Source: Anisakis pegreffii (Eukaryota; Nematoda; Chromadorea; Rhabditida; Anisakidae). From it: a DNA stretch of 64,000 nucleotides. The position numbers were made by a program, and so were the translations under genes. The notes below the pieces were generated by a model. The model searched no databases. It saw only the letters and a list, made by a program, of their open reading frames with translations, and was not told where the DNA came from. Where the stretch lies: positions 62,001 through 126,000 of the forward strand of contig JAPYMA010000682.1 of the NCBI GenBank assembly GCA_035041965.1, in the 5' to 3' direction. Below, in pieces: positions 29,997 through 41,919 of this stretch (the first letter of the stretch is position 1; the number at the start of each line of letters is the position of its first letter).

Positions 29997-31187
29997 ATTT
30001 TATTAAAGCTATCTCAATTAGCGCTGAGGTGCTCAGTCATATGCATTTGATCACAATAGATCAATAGATGCAATGCAATATAATAGAAATATAGGTTTGA
30101 TACATTCAAGCCTACCGTCTTCTCAAGTTTGCCCGGTAACATCATAATATTTGTACATCATTCGATCGAGCAGAATCTCAGCTTTCTAAAAATGAAAAAT
30201 TCGCCGTGAAATTCAGCCTCTGCGAGAAGATATAGCTCTTTTTCTGATGCTATAGGGGTTAGCTCATTGAAACCCACCGTACACTTAGCTTTGACCAGTA
30301 ACATATTAATTTCTTCACACCAGTCGATCGAACAGGATCTCTGCATTTAGGAAAATATATATTTTGTTGGGCGATTTTGCTTATTTGAGGAGATATAGCT
30401 ATTTTATTAAAGCTATCTCAATTAGCGCTGAGGTGCTCAATCATATGCATTTGATCACTACTGATCAATAGATATTATGCATTACAATAGAAATATATGT
30501 TTGATACATTCAAGCCTACCGTCTTCTCAAGTTTACCCAGAACACAGCAATATTTGTACATCATTCGATCGAGCAGAATCTCGGCTTTGTAAAAATGAAA
30601 AATTCGCCGTGATATTCAGCCTCTGCGAGAAGATATAGGTATTTTTCTGATGCTATAGGAGTTAGCTCATTCAAACCTACCGTACTCTCAGCTTTGACCA
30701 GCAACATATTAATTTCTTCACACCACTCGATTGAGCAGAATTTCTGCATTCAGAAAAATATATATTTTGTCGGGCGATTTTGCTTAGCCGACGAGATATA
30801 GCTATTTTAATAAAGCTATCTCGACTAGCGCTGAAGTACTCAGACATATGCATTTGATCACTACTGGTCAATAGATATTGTGCATTACAATAGAAATATA
30901 GGTTTGATACATTCAAGCCTACCGTCTTCTCAAGTTTACCCAGAACACAGCAATGTTCGTACATCATTCGATCGAGCAGAATCTCGGCTTTGTAAAAATG
31001 AAAAATTCGCCGTGATATTCAGCCTCTGCGAGAAGACATAGTTATTTTTCTGATGCTATAGGAGTTAGCTCATTCAAACCTACCGTACTCTCAGCTTTGA
31101 CCAGTAACACCTCAATGTCTTCACACCAGTCGATCGAGCAGAATTTCTGCATTCAGAAAAATATATATTTTGTCGGACGATTTGCTT
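29997..31187. repeat. Tandem ~403-bp higher-order repeat, three copies
   Basis: Copies begin at 29997, 30401 and 30804, each opening with ATTTTATTAAAGCTATCTC or a close variant (period 403-404 bp); the last copy ends near 31187. Each unit contains two related halves of about 202 bp. Both halves share CCTACCGT, a TCGAtcGAGCAGAAT-type block, GAGATATAG and a (T)TAGC block. This is satellite-like organisation. The minus-strand open frames at 30158-30346 and 30561-30749 are nearly the same peptide because they sit at the same place in successive units. I see no evidence that they are expressed. Confidence 0.88.
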
Positions 31188-33542
31188 ATGGCTGAGTTTA
31201 CCAGAATTGTCGAATGGAATGAAACGCATCCAACTCCGACTATTACATGCAAAATGTTATTTGAACATTGATGGTCATGAGTAAGATATTCAATCGTTTT
31301 CGAATTAATTAAGTGACAGTTCGTCGAACATTCGTACTAAAGTGTTTGGAATGCATAATCACAGAGTTTTTCACAGTTGCCAGGGTGATGGAAAATGCAC
31401 TATGAAATAAATTCTCATTTCCACTAATATCCATCCAGTGACGAAGGGGTGTGGGAACAGCAACGTTGGACTGGCAATCTGTGAACAAGAAATGTTGACC
31501 GGAACATACAGAAAACCAATCGACATTATCATTTCACGGATAGTATACATCACATCCACATCAAATTGCTTATCTGAACATTTCTACAAGAACTTTCAGC
31601 GTTCTGTCATTGAACCGAAATGAACTCTCTCAGTTATCGAATTAAATCGCTCTTCAAAAGTGTCTGGAAAAATTTCACACTTTATATGTTTCATTTTGAT
31701 TTGAATGGTTTATAAATTTATTTTCTTCAATCGACTTTTTTTACTTTTCTCCTTGCAGTTTTTATTATTTCACAACAAGCGTTTGTAAAAGTCTTCTTGA
31801 ATTGTATTTTAATGTTCTATATAAAAGAATTTCAAATAATTTCTATTCGAGAGACGTAACTAATCATAAACAGGTGACAGGTGCATAGCTGAAATCAGGT
31901 TTCTCACGTCGTAACCGTACAACCCACTCGTGATTAAGACAATCTCGAAAACATTCATAAATATTTAATATGTCCGATCGAACCTAATTAAGTCTGGTGT
32001 TCAAACAAGGTAAATGATGCTCGAGCGTAGCATAAATAATTTTTTTTAAATTTTCAACAGAACTGAGATTTCTAATTCAGAATGATCGTGTTATTAGATT
32101 AAAAGGCATTAAAAGGCAATTTTGGTTAAAATTCATGCAATGGTCAATATTTTGCTGCGCAGCTATTCAAAGACTAGATTTTTTACATACAAATTGTTTG
32201 ATTCCGCATTCATCGTGATACAAATCAAATTCAACGATTTCTGAATGGAATTTTCTATTTGATACGAAAATTCAAAACTATGCATCTCGCAAGCAAAATC
32301 TTATGCAGTGTGGTGGAGGGCTTTAGACAATAATAACGGGGTTTCACAGAGCACTGAATTGATAGTAGCTCGGTGTCTAGTGGCTTTCGTTGTTTTGCGA
32401 TCCACCACACTTGAAATATTTATTGGAGAATCGAGTCGACGTATGGAGACAATTGATTGAGGTGACGACAATAGATTTGGGTTTGGGGATGGAGAATGAC
32501 ACGTTGGATTTCAACAACAATAATAATCACAATAGTTGGTTTGGAGTTCAACGACAACAAAGCCTTTGGGTTCCAACAACGACAACTATTTATAAGATTT
32601 GAGGAAGGTTGAGGGCAGCTGAGATAAGATTACCATAAGATGGGTTGATATGGGAACACATGTCACAATTGAGAGATAAAGATGCATATATACATTACAA
32701 TATACGGATAGAGATGAGAGAACATTATCAATTGGCCTTATCGTTGGTGTCATTGCTATAACGGTTGACAATATCATTGTTTACACGGGTGACATTATCA
32801 ACTATTGTGTCAACATTTACAGGAGTGACATTATCAATTTTGTACAAGAGTGACATTATCATGGCGTCGATTTACAATATTTACATGAGTGACATTATCA
32901 ATTAAACAATCGTTGACGTTATAAACAATATTTAATAAGAATCAATATTTACAAGAATATATATGAATATTGCTGTCTTAATAATAACAATTAGCACCAA
33001 CAATAATTAATAATAGGAAAAAGTTGCGAGTTCGCAACATGCAGTGTTAATCGAACGAAAACGTTTATTAAATTATAATTTATGTGTGCAGTGAGGAAAT
33101 GTACTCGGTTAATAGAAACACTCAAGGAAAAATACCAACGGAAATAGATGCTTAACAAATGAAATTAACGAAGAAGGTGAAACTGATGGGAACAAAACCT
33201 TTTCAATTAAATGTGATTAAACATTTCGACGCTCACTGATCTATGGGACGATCACATGAGAAAAAGTGGGTGGCGTGCAGAATGTTCGTCTAAAGATGTG
33301 AAAATCGTTCATAATCGTTGTCCAGGTGCTCGATAAGGTGACAACCGTGTTAACAACAAAGACATTTGAAGAGTTCTTTGCGATGAGAAACTGCAATTGT
33401 TTCGTGATGAGAAACTTGTTACCGAAACACACATGGAGCACCTTCATCGAGATTTCGTTCTCACCGATTGTTTGGTCAATTAAACCGAATCTATTATAAC
33501 ACTGCCTAGTGCGTCATTTGAGTGTATTTGTTAATCTCCTTA
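31188..33542. other. Intergenic region with short tandem motif
   Basis: No supported gene. Overlapping frames on both strands at 31371-31623 are moderately long but lack recognisable motifs. The frame at 32390-32602 runs into Asn/Thr low complexity. A degenerate GAGTGACATTATCA repeat is annotated separately. Confidence 0.4.
32784..32900. repeat. Degenerate tandem repeat with GTGACATTATCA core
   Basis: Four copies of GTGACATTATCA near 32786, 32825, 32850 and 32889, separated by roughly 25-39 bp of less conserved sequence. Related fragments (GAACATTATCAATTG, TTGACAATATCATTG) lie just upstream. Confidence 0.7.
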
Positions 33543-33717
33543 CAAGGGAAGGTCACGAACTTACCCCCACGTTTCGGGATGAAATATATATCATGTTGTA
33601 GATCTCGTCGAGCTGATCACGAATGTGCAAAGCATTTTTGCGAAACACAAAGGGGGAGCGAGTTATGAGGGGGGAAAGATTTTCACTGTATTGGAGTATC
33701 GTTTTGAATTTTGTTCA

Positions 33718-33795
33718 GGCAGCAGCGGCCTGGCCTAGTGGGTAGTGCGCTAGCACTAAGTTTAGACGCCCGGTGGTTCTGTCCCGCTCTCTGCC
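33718..33795 (+). ncRNA. tRNA-like segment in left arm of fold-back element
   Basis: The 78-nt piece opens GGCAG and closes CTGCC, has an A-box match TGGCCTAGTGG and a B-box-like GGTTCTGTCCC. The B box lacks the GA of GGTTCGAnnCC, and the acceptor stem has mismatches, so it is more likely tRNA-derived than a functional tRNA. Confidence 0.4.
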
Positions 33796-34153
33796 GAAAC
33801 TTTTTTCTCATACATTTATAGCATGTTCACACAACCATGATACTTTGTTTCACTCCCCACAGCTTTTTCAAGTTGTGGGTATATTCTTGTTTTATTTATT
33901 TTTGTTTTTTTTAATTTTGTTATTTTTTGTTTTTTTACATATCGTCGTAATGCGCATGTCTGTCTACAACAAAATGATTGAAACATAGATAGAATTTGCA
34001 ATAAGAACATTTTACAAAAGATAAACGATCACAAATACAAATGTTTAAAAAACCGTAAAAATATCCCCACAAAGAAAGATAGAAGTTGTGGGGAGTGAAG
34101 CAAAGTATCATGGTTGTGTGAACATGCTATAAATGTATGAGAAAAAAAGTTCC

Positions 34154-34231
34154 GGCAGAGATCGAGACAGAACCACCGGGCGTCCAAACTTAGTGCTAGC
34201 GCACTACCCACCAGGCCAGGCCGCTGCTGCC
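34154..34231 (-). ncRNA. tRNA-like segment in right arm of fold-back element
   Basis: Inverted copy of the left-arm segment. A box is TGGCCTGGTGG and B box is GGTTCTGTCTC, slightly further from consensus than the left copy. Confidence 0.35.
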
Positions 34232-34406
34232 TTATCATAATTCAAAACGATACTCCAATACACTGAAAATCTTTCCCCCCTCATAACTCGCTCCCCCTTT
34301 GTGTTTCGCAAAAATGCTTTGCACATTCGTGATCAGCTCGACGAGATCTACAACATGATATATATTTCATCCCGAAACGTGGGGGTAAGTTCGTGACCTT
34401 CCCTTG

Positions 34407-35310
34407 TCAGCTAATTCCTAGTGAGCGTTTTGATTGTATTATAATATTTCGTCAATTTACGATCTAAAACGCCATGATATTGTAATGCAATCATCATAAT
34501 GGCTAGTTATCTCTAGACGAAAGGTGAATGTCGTCTCCAATCAAGGTGTGCATGTGTTTGACCTAAAAACATCATTAAATGCATTCAAAATTACGGCTAA
34601 CCTTACATCCGAACACTTAGTTCACTTTTCTTACCAATCGCCATATTGCATTCGTTCATTCACAGTTTTATATTCTCACTTATTTTCAGTTTTATCGCAA
34701 TAGCAACCAATACAAACGAACAATCTCTATTTAAAAAATTCATTGCATCCTTATTAGATATGAATGCTTCATTTCTGACTGTTCCATATCAATAGTCACT
34801 GATTTTGTTTTGACGTTAAAAAGCACTTTTGTTATTGCATATTTTCATTACTTATGATTGTTTTCAATAATCGGATGAAAAATACTCTTAATACGATTGA
34901 TGACAATAAAGAAGAACTGAATTGAGAGGAGAACGGGGGACAGCGTGAAATCAGTGACTTGATGTAAAATGTAACCCACGCGTGGTGCTTAATGTTGATT
35001 CGAACAAATTTTGTGAATAGAAGTGAATATGTAATGAATACTTGATAGGAATGAATATTCGTAGTCACATTCCGCAACTTCCCAGAAAAATGATATCCTC
35101 TTTTCTGAGTTTCAAATTGTTTGAACTTAAACGGATTTTTTAGAAAATACAATTAATCTGCTTGCCTTCATTCAATCAATTAATTTTTGCTCTCCTACAA
35201 TGAACTTTGATAATGAATGATAATTAATGCCAGATGATAACTAAGTGTGAGCATTGATGTAATGCTGAGAGGTTTTCGAAATGATCTCAGCTAATGAGAC
35301 TTCATTCCAG
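34407..35310. other. Intergenic region upstream of the EF-hand gene
   Basis: No gene seen. The 3' end is the acceptor-like GACTTCATTCCAG (ending 35310), 24 nt before the start ATG of the EF-hand gene: a candidate SL trans-splice site. Confidence 0.45.
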
Positions 35311-35334
35311 GAAGTGCTTTCTGCGGTCGTGGAC

Positions 35335-38300
35335 ATGATGCAATATTGGTTTCTGCTCATCACAATCAATTTAGTTTCGTGTGTATCCAGCAGAGGTACC
35401 GATCGCTATATCTACAGTTTATCATGAGTGAATTTATTAAAGTTGAATTGTCAACAACAATACGATCTAAGAGGAATCAAATTTTAAACGCCAAATTCTG
35501 CACAAATCACATGATATTAAATATGTTGAGCAAGGTTTTATGAGGATAATCGAGCACGCATTGTATGCTTCACAAAAGCTGGAAATTTGAATATACAGGC
35601 ACTCATTCTAACATTTCTGAAGTTCATTTCACGGTTGCATTTTCGTATGAAATTAGGTTAAATCAGAAAAAATACATTCGAAGTTTTTCAAACCATAAGG
35701 CGATTCGATTGCATTTCTCAAATTGAACCGTTGAAAAACGCAAACGTATTTCAGATGAGTCAATCTTGAGATATTTTGACTTAACCAATGACGGTGTGGT
35801 TGACAAACGAGAATTACGTCGCATTGCATACAGCGACTACAAAATAGCACCTGAATTCAGTGATGTAAGTTATGTGTGTGTAGATCGTATTTGACCTTGA
35901 CATGTTATTGTCTTTAATCAAGACATCGAAAGGTAAGAAGATCGATCGTCCAAAAGACAAATATTTCTTCAGTAAGATAACTGATGCAAAATTGAAATGA
36001 GCTTTCAATCAATTTTTTAACAGGCATTCAAAATTTTGTTGGTGAGATACACATACACACACAAACCATCATCGGAAAGCTATACTTCACTGTTCCTCAA
36101 AATCGTGATACTGATGATAACAGAGAGGCATAAACTCGTATTGAGTTGCAACTGATGGATAAATAAGTAAATGAATTAGCGGAGGGTATGAGTACTTGGA
36201 TGATGATAGAAAGATATTCTAAAAGTAACTTATTGCTATAGGATAACTAATTGCTATCCAAGTAGATCATTAAGAATCACGCAGAATATTGTTGAGCATT
36301 TAAGTTTCATTTCACTATCTACGATATCAGCTGAGCTTGTATTTGAGGCATTTTCAATAAATGAATTCAATGGGCTTATGGTATCTTGATATTTCAGAGC
36401 ATCTTCCGCCGAGTCGACAAAAATGGTGACAATGAGTTGAATGAAACCGAGATTGAAGCTGGAAAAACGCTCATTGAAGCTAATGCAAAGCAAATGACGG
36501 AACAATGGCTCAAAGTGAGAAAGTTGAACTAATTTTCTATGAATTAGCATAGGAAAAAATTTCTCTGCATTCATGTGAAGAAACATATTCCCACAAATTT
36601 TTTCTGAACAAAGCTGGATGATCCACTCTCATATCTGAAATACAATTTTTGATGAGAAATTGGAGCAGAAATAAAAAATTACCGCATGTACCAGGTTGTG
36701 CCTTTGAGAAAATTTAAAGATTCATTATAGCTTCGCTAAAAATTTTAAAAACATCTCAAAGTTAACTTCTGGGTATCTGTTTAATTTTCAGGAACATGAT
36801 GTGGATAATAACGGAAAATTGAGTCAATTTGAGCTGATGCAAGGTGAGTATATGGAACATGGCCACTCATTTGGTGTAATCCGGAAGCATTTCGAGGAAT
36901 CGGATATTAACGGCGACTTATTTTTGGATTCTGAAGAGTTGATGCACGTCAGACGTCTTCTCAGATCGTTGGCATTGAAGGATGCATCTGAACTGATGAA
37001 GGTACTTAACGACTAACTTACAAATCAACAACGAACCCGAATATTCACCACTCACCGCATCCACTACCACATTCAACGAAAAACCTGACCATGCATGTGT
37101 CGATATTAATTCACTTCATTTGCAGAGATACGATTCGGACAATGATCATTTCTTATCTCTAAGAGAAGCACAGATTCTGGCTGATGAGGTATTTGATCTG
37201 GGACCTGAGATCACGTCATCTATTCTTGAAACAGTCGACTTCAGAAAACAGCAAAAGGTAAAGCGAACTTTCTAACTGAGATGTGTATTTCATCAATAAA
37301 TCTCGCTGCAGAAACTCATCGCTGGAAGGGGTATTCTCATTTAAATTCAAATCTTGCAAATCATTTCGAATGTGCGCTTTCTGCATCTGCTTTGAACAAT
37401 GTTCAAATATTGGATATATGCATAGCAGTAAAAAGACTCGTTATGTGCTTCATTAATTTTATTCGCTCAAGGAATTCGATGGAAAAAACTGAAATGTAAC
37501 AGTTGCAAATGATCGTTGCAATGAAGAAACAAAAAAAAATGATAATGAATGAAACGAGTTGTATGCAATTAACAAATTTGATCAAGTGTTCGTTCCTGGA
37601 AACTACGATCACAAAGATTGAATGTATTCTTCAACAGTTCAGTTGTTTTTTTTGGAAATGGAGAGTGTTATTTGCAGATTAATGAATTGGAGTTGGTTGA
37701 TTTTTTGAGTGAACTGCGCGCAGAAGCTGCCACTGAAGCACTCGATAAATTGACGGTAATCTTTGCATTTCGATGAACTTCGTTTCCAAACTTTAAAATT
37801 TTTTTTGGATTTTCGAATTCATTATTGCCTAAATAAGTGGACCATTCGGTGTCAGTTCAACTCGAATAATTAAGTTTTTGTAATGTCCACTTGCAAATGC
37901 GGAAATCGCCCCCATGATTTTGTATTCAACTCACTCTTTGGCCTTTCCTCTCACGACATCAGTTAATTTATTCCCAGCTTCTTCGAATCAGGGAAACAAT
38001 TCTTTATTTTCGAAATAATTCCTCTTCATTTTCGTTCTTGATAGCTGCATTAGTCTTCAAAGAATTAATATTTTTTGGGCATATAGAAATGATCGAACAA
38101 TGTTTTGAAGATACTGGACGAAAACGGGAACGGTATGATCTCGTTCGATGAGCTTTTGGATAGGTATGGCGAAGATCTGAAAAAGTCAGTGCTGAAGAAA
38201 ATTTTTTTCAGAGTTGATCTGAATAAGGTATTGAATACGTATTCATATTTTGAAATACTGCATTTATTTCCCAAAAGATTCCCCAAATGCTCCTATTATT

Positions 38301-41300
38301 CCCTTAAAAACACTCGAACGAACACAGAATCGTACCATTTATTATTCACCTTATCATAATACCATTTATTTGATGTTAATATCAATTGAATACTAACGAA
38401 CGTTCTGTTCAATCGTTTCAGAATGCGAACATTGACCCAATAGAATACATTTCAATGCAAAAATTGATTCTATCTCAGAAGCATAAAGATGCTGTTCTAC
38501 CGAACCAACCAGATAAACCACATCGTGTTATCACGGTACAAAGAGCTCCATCTCCTGAACTAGAGGCACTCTTATTAGCCGGTAAACAGCAAAATGAGAA
38601 AGCCGATTACCACCATCGAAGTCAACCGAAACGCACTCGTCTTGCCCGTCAGGCTGGTGAGTGCAGTTCAGAAATCATTTCCAAACGCTTCGAAACACCC
38701 CGTCAAAACTGAGCTGAAAATTCAGATATTCGTCTTAAATGTAATCGTTGGAGATGCATGTTCTATAGTGACATTTTTGAATTTACTACAAATCATGAGT
38801 CAATACAAATAGACTCACGATGTATTTCTCATCGTTGCTAACTTGTTGATGCATAATGTTAGATGTTCTGGAATATTTAATTCGTTTATTTTCAAATGCC
38901 TTCCTTTATTATCAGCGAGGTTTGCATCTTATTCGGGTGATGTTGCATAGGAATGATCAGAATCACTCGTGAATATGAATGAATGCAGATTGATTCCATC
39001 TCATTCAATTCAACAGTTTCTCTTTCAATATTCTGAATATCACTATCAATCAGAGTATTCAACAACCTTCAGCAATGCATCATCATCAAGGATCACATTG
39101 CTAAATATTCTCTAACTGTCGAATGATCCAATAAAGCAACATCAATTATACTGATGATCAGATATTATTGTTGTTTGATTTCAGGTATCGAGTCAACAAA
39201 TGGCACCAAACAAAATGATGACGAGCCGAAAAGTGACAGCGATGAGTATAAAGATTTTTCAGTTGTACCATTTCAAGAGCCGAACAGCGATACTAGTCCG
39301 CTTCAACGACCGAACAACGATACTAGTCTGCTTGAAGGAGCGAACAACGATACTAGTCTGCTTCAAGCACCGAATAACGATACTATTGTACGGCGGAAAG
39401 CAAAAAAAAATCCTGCGCAGAAGAAATCTCGAAATTTCATTGATGAATTACGCAAAGATTTATACAAAATTCTCGGTGGAGTGAATAAAAAGAATGCAAA
39501 ATTAATTGGAGTTGTGAATGATTCGCTGAAATTATTGGGGTCGGACTATCGCATTGGCGATGATGTTAACATGAACGATAATTCAACAGCATCCACCGAT
39601 CCAGCAAGTAGCATCGATAAGGATAAACTGAAAAACGATGAAGGCATTAACGGCACTGAAGTAAACACCGTCAACGAGACGAATTCCGAGGCGAACACTA
39701 CAGTCACCAACTTCAAAACTGAAACAAACAAGACGGAAAACTCAAAAGATCTCAAACTGAGCACTCAAAAGTCTGCAAAGCCTTCACAAAGTGCTGTCCA
39801 TGGAAATGAGAAAGACGAGAACACAACGGCTGCCGAGGACAACAGAAAGCAATCGGTTGAAGATAAAAAACCGAAATCAAAACAGACAACGAAACAAGTC
39901 GATCACAAACGTGAGTGTTTGATGTGGAATTGATTTCATACACACAAAGTTTGCCAAGATTGTATTGGATGGCGATGAAAAGGAAAAGTAATTAATAATG
40001 ATTAAAAATGCTAACGATCGTTGTTCCATCGAAATCGTTCGGGAGTACCACATCAAATTTGAGTGAACTGCATTCGATATGCATAATTCGAATTTTATCT
40101 TCCCTGACATGAGTGAAATTTAATTACTCAAAGTTGTCATCGTTAGAATCTGAACGAATATCGATTCTCAAATTCCATTACTGCAGAAAAAAAGTGATTG
40201 AAAATACATATTTCATACTTTTAATACTAGCATCTAGTACCGTTGATAAAATATATCTCTTCAGATCACAACAACACGGAAAGTGATCAAAAGCAACGAG
40301 CTAGTATCGTGATTGATGCGAAGAAGTTGAAAGAGGGAAACGCTCATGCAACTAGATCCAAAGACAAGCCAAAAACGAAACTCGAAAATGTTCATGTGGA
40401 CAATTCGACCCGTTCTCAAGGCTCCAATAAATCACTGGAGGCAAAAATTCCATCAGTTACTCGCATCACCACAAAACATTCAACCAAATCTAACAGCAAG
40501 TCAACTACTCAAACGACGACAATCACTCCCCATTCGGACAAAATGTCGTCTCAAACCGTAACATCCACCCAAATTACCGAGTCCACAACTGCTGCGGTAA
40601 GTGACCTTACAAATATCAGCACTACTGCTATTTCCAGCAATTCTTCAGATTTAGCAGTACTAAGCACAATAAATGCAAGCACTTTGGAACCAAGCGTTCC
40701 TCAGCAAAATGTGTACATTGTGGAAACGGCTAACATTGGAAACGAAAGCATCATCTCAATAGAGTTGAATCAGTCGATGATTATCGATGAACGTTTGTCG
40801 GAGAAGATCAACAGCAGTGAAACCGAGATGAAACGAGAACAAAAAGTGGAAGAAGCTATCAGCGCAAACGGTAACGATATGGCGAACAAGGAAGACACTA
40901 AACGAGCGCTTATCGACTTCAATAAATTCGAGAGTTTCATCGAAGAAATACGCACGAGTCTTCATAAACTATTGCATATCGATTCAGTCAAAGAGCAACC
41001 GATCGCCCAAACTGCAGCAGCAAATAACACTGTTGTTCGTGACGAAAAACTGAAATTGGCGAACGAATCGAATGAATCACATCAAATTAATGACACTGAA
41101 AAGATTGCTGATGTAAAGAGTAATTCGACGGAATCGATCGTTTCATTAGCATCGCAACAACCCAACATTGCACCATCGAACCAAACAGACAATAATGTAG
41201 CAAGCAGTTCAACGCTATCAGGCCCATCATTGATTGACGAGATATTGAGAAGAAGACATGACAAGCTGCCCGCAATGAACATCACCGATCTCGAGTTCGT

Positions 41301-41919
41301 CCTCCCAAACACTGAAGAAACTTATCAAGTTGACTCCAATGAAGCAGACCAATATCGACATCGGCAAAAAGAAGAATATGAGCCACGGTATACGAATGAT
41401 CATGGCTGGCCAGTGCATTCTTATATCGCTGATGAGGAATTCGGTATTTTGAAAGTTACCGACAGATTCGGAAATTTGATAACAAACAATGGAATAAGTG
41501 ATGATCAAGCAGAATCAAGTGAAGAGGAGGATGATTTCTTCGATGACTCGCCGCAGTTTGCAGACTCGATACCGTATCAGTTACAAGTGATGAGCGAAAC
41601 GGTTGAGGAATTGAGCAATGAGACATTAGTGCATTATGTGACATTCAACGAAACGTTAGAGATGATGGCATCGAGAAATGAAACTGATAGAAGCAGTGCA
41701 CAAACGCTAAGCACTGTTAACAGTACAGATGTTGGCAAGGGCATCAAAGAAGACAAACGATTAGCGACTGAAAATGGCAAACGAGAGGCTAAAGGAAAGG
41801 GCAAAACACACAAGAAAGGCAAGAGTTCGAAGAAAAGTGAGAATAAAGACAAGCATAAAAATTCCACAAAAGTGCATCACACAGTCAAAACAAACGATAC
41901 TCACAATGGATTACGGTAA
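35335..41919 (+). CDS. Secreted multi-EF-hand protein with long S/T/N/K-rich tail
   Basis: Predicted secreted or secretory-pathway calcium-binding protein, about 1146 residues. Ten phase-consistent exons: 35335-35395, 35755-35864, 36398-36514, 36792-37001, 37126-37257, 37678-37755, 38111-38227, 38422-38656, 39185-39910, 40265-41919. Exon 1 is a clean signal peptide (MMQYWFLLITINLVSCVSSR). EF loops follow: DLTNDGVVDKRE, DKNGDNELNETE, DVDNNGKLSQFE, DINGDLFLDSEE, DSDNDHFLSLRE (His at the usual Gly) and DENGNGMISFDE. The last two exons, two thirds of the protein, encode a hydrophilic tail with many N-x-S/T sites, a fourfold ten-residue repeat and a short hydrophobic-patterned motif repeated twice (FIDELRKDLYKIL, FIEEIRTSLHKLL). 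It ends in a Lys-rich stretch with no HDEL/KDEL. The calumenin/reticulocalbin family has six EF hands too, but is ~320 residues with an ER-retention signal. I do not recognise an orthologue. Confidence 0.82.
39271..39390 (+). repeat. Coding minisatellite, four 30-bp units
   Basis: Four in-frame 30-bp units encode variants of (F/L)QxPNNDTSL inside the EF-hand protein tail. Each unit carries one N-D-T sequon, so copy number changes would change potential glycosylation without a frameshift. Confidence 0.85.

Larger units (their letters stand above)
33543..34406. mobile_element. Fold-back (long inverted-repeat) transposable element
   Basis: Left arm about 33543-33865 and right arm about 34079-34406 are near-identical reverse complements, starting CAAGGGAAGGTCACGAACTT and ending with its complement; the loop is about 210 bp. 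The few differences between ~325-bp arms suggest recent origin or gene conversion. There is no open frame for a transposase, so it is non-autonomous. Target-site duplication is not obvious (CTCCTTA before, TCAGCT after). Each arm includes a tRNA-like segment pointing toward the loop. Confidence 0.88.

Noticed and set aside
32784..32900. CRISPR-like array
   Set aside because: The repeats are short and degenerate with uneven spacing, and the window is clearly eukaryotic.
33718..33795. Functional tRNA gene
   Set aside because: The B box departs from consensus and the acceptor stem is mismatched; its presence in both arms of a fold-back element points to a tRNA-derived repeat.
39546..41867. Several 60-90 codon minus frames within the EF-hand tail
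   Set aside because: Ser/Thr/Asn-rich coding sequence produces Leu/Val-rich antisense frames; none has splice or domain support.
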